DNA from: JADFRG01 sp048054495
GTDB taxonomy: Bacteria > Chloroflexota > Anaerolineae > Anaerolineales > E44-bin32
Reading direction: 5' to 3'
Length of the DNA: 11,455 nt
NCBI GenBank assembly: GCA_048054495.1
Contig: JBGMQN010000098.1
Span: 1-11,455 of the forward strand
Numbering within the stretch: the stretch's first letter is position 1; every line of letters begins with the position of its first letter. The translations under genes were made by a program, and so were the position numbers. Of the stretch, positions 6,535 to 11,455 are shown one piece after another. The notes beneath the pieces are model-generated. The model was not told the origin of the DNA. It saw only the letters and a list, made by a program, of their open reading frames with translations, and made no database searches.

Positions 6535-7524
6535 TTACTCTTCCGTGTAGATATCCTCGAACAGGGCTTCGGGGGGCGGATCCGGACTGGATTCCGCAAA
6601 CTCGACCGCCTCTTCGACTTCGCGATCCACAAGCTGCTCTTCCTGCTTAAGCTCGTCGGTGGAGAAGATGCCGGTGTCGACCAGGTGAGTGCGGAAAATG
6701 CCGATCGGATCGTCCTCGCGCCACTGATCGACTTCCTCGCGCTCCCGGTAGCGCTCAGGATCGCCCATGGAGTGTCCTTGATAGCGGTAAGTTACCACCT
6801 CCAGGAAGTAGGGAGTGCCGTTCTTGCGCACATAACCGAGTGCATCTTCGGCCGCTTCGCGAACTTCGAGTACGTTCATTCCATTGATCCTGGAATTGGG
6901 CATCTGATAGCCTTCAGCCTTTTGGCGGATCTCCTCAACCGCCGAGGCACGTTTGACGGCGGTTCCCATCCCATACTGGTTATTTTCGCAGACCCAGAGC
7001 ACGGGCAGATCCCACACCATCGACAGATTCAGGGCTTCATGGAAGTACCCGATATTGGTCGCGCCATCGCCAAACATGCAGATCGTGACACCCGAGTCCC
7101 CTCTGTATTTGTCCGCCATAGCCATGCCGGCTGCGAGCGGCAAATGCGCACCAACGATCGCATGCCCACCCCAGAAGTTGAGGTCCACATCTGCCAGGTG
7201 CATCGAGCCGCCCCTACCCTTGGCAGAGCCGGTGGCCTTGCCAAGCAGCTCGGCCACAATGTATTTGGCCTCGATCCCAGAGGCAATCGCTACGCCGTGG
7301 TCCCGATAGGCCGTAATGACACGATCCTCAGGCCGACGAACCGAGAGCAGGCCGCTGGCAACCGCCTCCTGGCCAATATAGAGGTGGAGGAAGCCACCGA
7401 TCTTCCCGTGTTGGTAGAGGCGGGCGGATTCTTCTTCCAGGCGCCGGATCAGAACCATTTCATGGTAGAGACGCAGCATTTCCTTCTCGTCCAGGGCCTT
7501 TATCGCCACATCTGCTTCAGCCAT
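6535..7524 (-). CDS. pdhA: Pyruvate dehydrogenase-type E1 alpha subunit
   Basis: E1-alpha binds thiamine diphosphate and, with E1-beta, decarboxylates the 2-oxo acid. With the start at 7524 the protein has 329 residues. It shows the entry motif MVLIRRLEEE (23-32), HLYIGQEAV (47-55), AYRDHG (72-77), the thiamine-diphosphate motif from GDG (152-154) to NN (181-182), and the loop YRYQGHSMGDPERYR (246-260) that carries the serine phosphorylated in eukaryotic enzymes. I chose the ATG at 7522-7524 because GGAG lies seven bases upstream; a longer frame from 7563 adds 13 residues unlike the family and overlaps the structured leader. It is the first gene of the E1-alpha/E1-beta/E2 operon. Acetoin dehydrogenase E1-alpha is the nearest alternative; nothing else for acetoin use is nearby. 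Confidence 0.95.
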   Translation of the reverse strand: MAEADVAIKALDEKEMLRLYHEMVLIRRLEEESARLYQHGKIGGFLHLYIGQEAVASGLLSVRRPEDRVITAYRDHGVAIASGIEAKYIVAELLGKATGSAKGRGGSMHLADVDLNFWGGHAIVGAHLPLAAGMAMADKYRGDSGVTICMFGDGATNIGYFHEALNLSMVWDLPVLWVCENNQYGMGTAVKRASAVEEIRQKAEGYQMPNSRINGMNVLEVREAAEDALGYVRKNGTPYFLEVVTYRYQGHSMGDPERYREREEVDQWREDDPIGIFRTHLVDTGIFSTDELKQEEQLVDREVEEAVEFAESSPDPPPEALFEDIYTEE

Positions 7525-7541
7525 GATGAAACTCCACGCTA

Positions 7542-7604
7542 GGGTGAACACCCGCAATCTCACCAGGTTGCGGGGGGTAACGATGTGCCCCGGAGGACCG
7601 GGGC
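7542..7604 (-). promoter_or_regulatory. Structured 5' leader of the dehydrogenase operon with alternative hairpins
   Basis: Read on the - strand, the leader first forms GCCCCGG/CCGGGGC with a 4-base loop (7587-7604), then CCCGCAA/TTGCGGG with a 10-base loop (7551-7574). A smaller hairpin GGGT/ACCC (7542-7553) follows and shares its GGG with the second one, so the two exclude each other. A further pairing GGTGA/TCACC (7543-7547 with 7560-7564) is also possible. The last hairpin stands six bases before the GGAG of E1-alpha. No known riboswitch consensus is recognised. The first hairpin could instead be the 3' end of the upstream transcript, but it lacks a T tract. Confidence 0.4.
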
Positions 7605-7611
7605 CGGCGAG

Positions 7612-7641
7612 ATTATATCAGAGGGCCTATGGCTGTGTCTG
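7612..7641 (-). promoter_or_regulatory. pdhA: Extended -10 promoter for the dehydrogenase operon
   Basis: On the - strand, TATAAT (7617-7612) is a perfect -10 box and is preceded by TGA, giving the extended TGN motif. CAGACA (7641-7636), 18 bases upstream, matches the -35 hexamer at four of six positions. Transcription would start near 7605, about 80 bases before the E1-alpha ATG. The -35 lies within the last codons of the upstream lipoprotein gene. This lets the dehydrogenase genes be expressed independently of the envelope genes. Confidence 0.6.
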
Positions 7642-8952
7642 TTGCCCGATGGCACGCAGGTCATACTCTGTGAGGGTTGCATCCATTCCCACGGGGATGG
7701 GGAGGTCCAGTACGAATACGGCGGCGCCATCCGGTTCCAGGGACTCGGCCGTAGACCAGCCCGCGGTCACCAGCTCGCCGAGCGAGGATCGAACCTCCGC
7801 GTAGACCCTGGCCGCCTCCACCACAGCCTGCGTGGGATTGCGCATGGTGCCGCGAATGAAGATTGCGGATCCCACAGAATGAAATGCGGCGACATCGACT
7901 GGCAAGAAGACCGGTGTCTTCGTCTGGTCAGCAAGCCACTCCTCGACCCGCGTGTCCACGCGGATCGCGCTTGCATCGCGCGCATCAAACCGCAGATTGA
8001 CACCGGGAAAGCCAAATGCCGTGAAGGGGAGCTGTTCTCCGGACTGCAGTGGGCGCGGAATCTCGACCTCCCACAGGCCGATGAGCCGATTTCCATCCAA
8101 TAGGCTGACCAGCACGGAACCCATGGCGGCAGTCGTACCTGAATTGGCCAGCGTGCCGACGACAAAAGGCGCACCTTGCGCTGTGAGTTGAAGCTGCGGA
8201 TCCCCGCGGATTTCCAACGATCCCGCACTTGGAGCCTTGGTAATCACTCCGTCATGATATGGAGTCCACCGGACGGCACCCGGGTTCTCTGGCGCCAGCG
8301 CCAGGAACGGGGCCGTTTCCCCCGGGGCGAGGCGATTGGGCCCAAATTCCATCGCCGCCACCAGCTTCTCACTGCCGTCCGGACCCTGCCCTAGAAAGCT
8401 GAGCGAATCCAGTGAAACAGGTCTGCGCCCGGGATTGGTGACGAATCCCAATACGGCAAGCTCACCGCTCCCGGTGATGAAAAACTCCTCCAGCTCAGCG
8501 ATCAATTCTGCCCGCCGCTGGCCGGCAGGCGGAGCATCAGCGGCCTCGAAGGCCAGCGGTTCGACACGCGCCTCAGCAGGAGCAGTTGCAGCCTCGAGGG
8601 TCACGGAGAATGGACTGGCTTCGCCAGGAAGCAGGTTCGACATCAGCGAACCCGTCGATGTTTCTGCGATCGTTTTTCCCGCGGTGTCCATTAGGCTTAC
8701 GCTAAGTTCGACCCGGCCGAAAGCGACTTGGCTTTGATTCTCGATAAGGCCGACGACGCGCCACTCGCCGGGAACGGATCCCGGCGACAGAAGGTACGAA
8801 GTCACTCGAATGGGCGGGATCGGAGTGGGGAGTGGAGGGATTGTTGAGGGCCTGGGGCTCGCCGTGGGTGTGACGGCTACCGTCTGGCAGGCGGCCGATG
8901 CGACGCCTAACACAATCAAGAGGCAAGATCGGATAAGGTTCGGTTGGGTCAC
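7627..8952 (-). CDS. Lipoprotein with four FxLYD-like repeats
   Basis: The 441-residue product begins with a signal peptide (hydrophobic residues 10-21) and a lipobox-like ASAAC with Cys22 as the lipid-anchored residue; Ser at -3 is less common but acceptable. A short Pro/Thr linker (28-46) follows. The mature part holds four beta-rich repeats at about 62-120, 162-220, 260-316 and 360-420. Each has the pattern 'xVxGxVxNxS/G... LxDxxG... LxPGExxPF', as in FxLYD domains (clear examples: VVGLIENQSQ, LLPGEASPF; VLGFVTNPGR, LAPGETAPF). FxLYD domains are extracellular and of unknown binding partner. The start is GTG at 8950-8952, 21 bases after the stop of the upstream gene; only a weak GAGAG precedes it. 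It is the last gene of the peptidase-DUF4350-lipoprotein group, so its function is probably linked to theirs. The repeat assignment is by eye. Confidence 0.8.
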   Translation of the reverse strand: MTQPNLIRSCLLIVLGVASAACQTVAVTPTASPRPSTIPPLPTPIPPIRVTSYLLSPGSVPGEWRVVGLIENQSQVAFGRVELSVSLMDTAGKTIAETSTGSLMSNLLPGEASPFSVTLEAATAPAEARVEPLAFEAADAPPAGQRRAELIAELEEFFITGSGELAVLGFVTNPGRRPVSLDSLSFLGQGPDGSEKLVAAMEFGPNRLAPGETAPFLALAPENPGAVRWTPYHDGVITKAPSAGSLEIRGDPQLQLTAQGAPFVVGTLANSGTTAAMGSVLVSLLDGNRLIGLWEVEIPRPLQSGEQLPFTAFGFPGVNLRFDARDASAIRVDTRVEEWLADQTKTPVFLPVDVAAFHSVGSAIFIRGTMRNPTQAVVEAARVYAEVRSSLGELVTAGWSTAESLEPDGAAVFVLDLPIPVGMDATLTEYDLRAIGQQTQP

Positions 8953-8973
8953 TGAGCTCTCGACGGGAGCGAG

Positions 8974-10428
8974 CTAATCGGAGAAGGCTTCTTCGAAGTT
9001 CGGATCGAACTCGAATTCGTCTGCCTCACCGAAGCCCTCACCCTCGCCAACCTTGCACAGGGCATAGGCGCCCTGCACGAGACAGCCTTCCAGTAAGTCG
9101 GAGCTCATGCCTGTCAGAAGTGAGACAAGCCGCTCCTCGTCTTCGGCCAGGAGCGCGAGCGTCGTGTACTCGTCGTTGCGAGTAACGCCCACGACTCCTA
9201 TGCCAGCGGGGTTGAGCGTCCCGAATCCAGGCACGTGAAGCAGACCATCCGGGTCGTCAGAGGGGAGCGTGATCTCCAGAGGAGCAAGGTAGTCTTCGAG
9301 ATCGGGGTCCGGTTCAAACAGGCCGAGAACGAGTCGATCTCCATCCAGCGGGGGATCCTCAGGAAAGATCAGCTCGATCCCCGCCGCGCGAAAGGTGCTC
9401 TTTACGGCTTGCAACGCGGCCAAAGTCTCTGCCTGCAAAGAAAAATCGTCGCTTTGAACTAATGCCACCGGCCCGTTGAAGACGAAGGGCAGATCCTCAA
9501 GCGCCACCTCACGATCACCTGCAATCAGGTAGATAGCAAGATTCTCAATGAACTGACGGTTGTCCGTCACATTATCGTACGGCGGCTGGAGGAAGGTCAA
9601 ATCCCCGAGAGCCAGAGCACCCTTATTGGGGCTTAAGGCGGCGACCGAGAGCCCGCCTCCGGTATCGGTGGTCGAAGAAAACACAGTTTCACCGCCTAAC
9701 ACCAGCGGGGTACCGGCCTCCGTGTAAACCGAACGAGCCGCGTACATTGTCAGAGTGGTGAGGTCTTTGGTCAACGGGCTCTCGTTGAAGGTCTCGAAAA
9801 ACACGTTCCGGAAATTACCCTCATTCTCCACAAGGTCGTAGAGGTAGTCGTTTGAGAAGGCGAGGTCAAGCGGCTCCAGCAACTGGTTTGCAGCCGCGAC
9901 ATCGCCTCCTTTGGCATTATCAGCAGAGCCGAAAAGCTCCGGATCGGAGCTGGATCGCGTGGGATCCAGGATCACCAGCAGACGACCGTCCCGCTCGACG
10001 AAGCGTCTGACGGACTCAACCTCGGAGGCGGTGAAGGATTCGAAGGGCGCCACCACGACATATGCGCTCACATACTTCAGGCGTCCCTCCAAACCTAGCC
10101 CATCGAATTTGGCATTCGAATCCAGGACCTGGACCGCAGCACCCCGCGCTGAAAGGGCACGGGTCAATGTCTCAAGTTCCGAGATATCGAATCGATTGGA
10201 GTGAGCCGTGTCAATTAAGACCACACTGGATGTGGGCGCAGGCCGTTCCTCTGGAAGGGAGCGCGCTTTCTCAACCGGTGGGGGCGGGATATTGATCTCC
10301 GAAAAGGCCGGCAAGGCAATCTCATCCGGCGGCTGATAAGAACCCCGGTAGAACCAGAGCGCACGACCAACGATCGGAATCAGCAATAGGCCCATTCCGA
10401 CCAGGATCAGGATGCCCCCGCGTTTCAT
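8974..10428 (-). CDS. Membrane-anchored DUF4350/GldG-like protein
   Basis: The 484-residue protein has an N-terminal membrane anchor (residues 5-24) after KRGG, a Pro-rich stretch (about 33-66), and then a Rossmann-like region. SSVVLIDTAHSNRFDISEL (67-85), ALSARGAAVQVLD (91-103), YVVVAPFESFTASEVESVRRFV (written in parts: YVVVAPFES, SEVESVRRFV) and GRLLVILDP (148-156) follow the DUF4350 plan, which resembles the glutamine-amidotransferase-like fold of GldG-type transporter accessory proteins. The motifs GDLTFLQPPY (275-284) and DNRQFIENLAIYLI (289-302) fit the end of that domain. The last 25 residues are strongly acidic. No catalytic Cys-His pair is evident, so it is probably a binding rather than an enzymatic domain, facing outside. 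Its ATG overlaps the stop of the peptidase gene by four bases (ATGA), a sign of translational coupling. The domain name is a judgement from motif order. Confidence 0.75.
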   Translation of the reverse strand: MKRGGILILVGMGLLLIPIVGRALWFYRGSYQPPDEIALPAFSEINIPPPPVEKARSLPEERPAPTSSVVLIDTAHSNRFDISELETLTRALSARGAAVQVLDSNAKFDGLGLEGRLKYVSAYVVVAPFESFTASEVESVRRFVERDGRLLVILDPTRSSSDPELFGSADNAKGGDVAAANQLLEPLDLAFSNDYLYDLVENEGNFRNVFFETFNESPLTKDLTTLTMYAARSVYTEAGTPLVLGGETVFSSTTDTGGGLSVAALSPNKGALALGDLTFLQPPYDNVTDNRQFIENLAIYLIAGDREVALEDLPFVFNGPVALVQSDDFSLQAETLAALQAVKSTFRAAGIELIFPEDPPLDGDRLVLGLFEPDPDLEDYLAPLEITLPSDDPDGLLHVPGFGTLNPAGIGVVGVTRNDEYTTLALLAEDEERLVSLLTGMSSDLLEGCLVQGAYALCKVGEGEGFGEADEFEFDPNFEEAFSD

Positions 10429-11297
10429 GGAGCGGCCCCGTCGGAAGGAGGAACCCAGAGCAGGTACAGTCCCGACTGCCGGGGATAGGGGGTCAGTGCG
10501 CCCTCCGCGGTCTCCATGAAGAAGGGGAAGAACAACTCGGAGGACAAGCCTGCTGGCTCACGTAGATTCTCGACCTTGTAATTTGCGATTTGCGCCATCT
10601 CTGCCGCGTGTTGGATGGCCTGGCTGACCGAACCCAACTCGTCCACCAGTCCCAGCCGCATCGCCTCCCCGCCCAGCCAGATCTCACCGCGAAGCAGGGT
10701 TTCCGGACCGATTTTGAGTGCATCTCCCCTTCCGAGGCTCACTGCCTGGTAAAACGCCTGCTTGATGGCCTCCATTCGGCGGAGCTGCGCGTCGCGCGCC
10801 GATCCAAACAGCTTGTAAGGGCCGGTGGACACGATATCTTCGAAGACGCTGGGAGCCGGCGGAAGCTGGGAGAGCACGCCCACATTGCCGATGGGCGACG
10901 AAGGACCGGCGAAGATGTAGTCGGTGCCAACCGAGAGGTAGTATGCGCCGCTGGCGGCCACTCCTTGGGCCATCGTCACCACCGGCTTCTTCTCCCTCAG
11001 TCTAGCGAGCTCCAGGTAGACCGCCTCCGTGTCTATAACCGTGCCGCCCGGGCTGTCGATGACCAGCACTACGGCTCGGATCTCAGGCTGATCCCTGGCG
11101 TACCGAATCTGCGCGATCATCTCGGCCGATGAAAAGGCCTGAATGGCATCGCGTAGGTAGATCAGACCCACTACGGGGCGGGGGATCATGGCCGCGATCG
11201 CAATTCCCAACACCAGCGGAATGAGCAGCAGGAGCAGCAGGGAACGTCTTCGAGGTCGCCCGTTCGCCTCTGAGGGAGTTTTGGGAAGTTCAGACAT
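10425..11297 (-). CDS. sppA: S49-family serine peptidase (SppA / signal peptide peptidase type), membrane-anchored
   Basis: S49 peptidases cleave leftover signal peptides and other membrane-linked peptides with a Ser/Lys dyad. The 290-residue protein has a basic N-terminus (RPRRR), one membrane segment (residues 19-38), and a single ClpP-like domain. Visible motifs are VVLVIDSPGGTV (76-87) forming the oxyanion region, GVAASGAYYL (112-121) with nucleophile Ser116, SPIGNVGVLSQ (134-144), and STGPYKLFGSARD (157-169) with the probable general base Lys162. RGEIWLGGEAMRLGLVDELG (203-222) is the usual end of the domain. The length fits the short bacterial type, not the duplicated E. coli type. The ATG at 11295-11297 overlaps the end of an upstream frame by eight bases, and no Shine-Dalgarno sequence is seen. 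The DUF4350 gene follows with a 4-nt overlap. Confidence 0.9.
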   Translation of the reverse strand: MSELPKTPSEANGRPRRRSLLLLLLIPLVLGIAIAAMIPRPVVGLIYLRDAIQAFSSAEMIAQIRYARDQPEIRAVVLVIDSPGGTVIDTEAVYLELARLREKKPVVTMAQGVAASGAYYLSVGTDYIFAGPSSPIGNVGVLSQLPPAPSVFEDIVSTGPYKLFGSARDAQLRRMEAIKQAFYQAVSLGRGDALKIGPETLLRGEIWLGGEAMRLGLVDELGSVSQAIQHAAEMAQIANYKVENLREPAGLSSELFFPFFMETAEGALTPYPRQSGLYLLWVPPSDGAAP

Positions 11298-11454
11298 AAG
11301 GTTTGAAGTCTGGCTGCGGCGCTCGGATCATCCGCGAGGCGGGCAATCGTACATCGATTCGAATCCGCGGGCTATCGACCCTCGCCCGGGCTTGTCGCGC
11401 ATAGACGAAAATGGCAAGTCCGAGAGCAGGATACGAGTTAATGAGGGAGGGCAG
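11290..11454 (-). CDS. C-terminal end of a membrane protein (5' truncated by window edge)
   Basis: On the - strand a frame is open from the window edge to a TGA at 11290-11292 and encodes 54 residues. It starts with a likely membrane segment (LINSYPALGLAIFVYA, residues 4-19), followed by a basic stretch RQARARVD and a tail ending PDFKPYV. The stop lies inside the first codons of the S49 peptidase gene (8-nt overlap), which is typical of coupled genes in one operon. A second frame is open over much of the same stretch but reads as hydrophilic, non-family-like sequence. I do not recognise the protein; the evidence is the open frame, the hydrophobic segment and the overlap. Confidence 0.45.
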   Translation of the reverse strand: MPSLINSYPALGLAIFVYARQARARVDSPRIRIDVRLPASRMIRAPQPDFKPYV

Positions 11455-11455
11455 C

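Noticed and set aside
6394..7542. A 382-codon open frame on the + strand
   Set aside because: It lies antisense to the E1-alpha gene, whose product has all family motifs; the + strand translation has no recognisable domain and is a codon-bias shadow.
7525..7563. An N-terminal extension of E1-alpha by 13 residues
   Set aside because: The ATG at 7524 has a GGAG at the right distance and begins as family members do; the extension overlaps the structured leader.
1..11455. tRNA or rRNA genes, CRISPR arrays, insertion sequences, toxin-antitoxin or defence genes
   Set aside because: Reading the gaps and frames on both strands gave no cloverleaf, regularly spaced repeat, transposase motif or recognised defence domain.

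Overview
The window looks like a metagenome-assembled scaffold from a bacterium, most likely Chloroflexota (Anaerolineae-like). This is inferred from style, not from a marker gene: exported proteins with long Thr/Pro linkers, a lipoprotein built of FxLYD-type repeats, many starts with weak or no Shine-Dalgarno sequence, and fairly GC-rich DNA. A run of exactly 100 N at 2772-2871 marks a scaffold join.

Layout. Positions 1-3103 are read on the + strand: the 3' end of a small membrane protein gene (1-165); a FlaR/adenylate-kinase-like P-loop protein (416-964) followed closely by a 79-residue acidic protein (976-1215); a membrane-anchored or secreted protein with a Thr/Pro linker, an SH3-like domain and an FN3-like domain (1292-2158); and a GNAT acetyltransferase (2394-3103) split by the scaffold gap. 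Positions 3204-11454 are read on the - strand. In transcription order they hold the 3' end of a membrane protein gene, an S49 (SppA-type) peptidase, a membrane-anchored DUF4350-like protein and an FxLYD-repeat lipoprotein. These are followed by the pyruvate dehydrogenase-type genes for E1-alpha, E1-beta and E2, which end at a clear intrinsic terminator (4284-4310). Last come a stand-alone receiver (CheY-like) protein and a helical protein of unknown function.

How the genes work together. The E1-alpha/E1-beta/E2 genes abut or overlap by one base and encode two of the three components of a 2-oxoacid dehydrogenase complex, most likely pyruvate dehydrogenase. The E3 gene (dihydrolipoamide dehydrogenase) is not in the window. 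A good extended -10 promoter in the tail of the lipoprotein gene, followed by a structured leader, suggests that this operon has its own promoter. The three genes upstream are tightly coupled (8-nt overlap, 4-nt ATGA overlap, 21-nt gap) and all encode envelope proteins, so they probably form a separate envelope unit. The receiver and the helical protein probably form a two-gene signalling unit.

Nothing in the window is a clear new defence system, mobile element or biosynthetic cluster. The points most worth following up are the envelope cassette, the receiver plus unknown partner, the leader of the dehydrogenase operon, and the assembly join that breaks the acetyltransferase gene.
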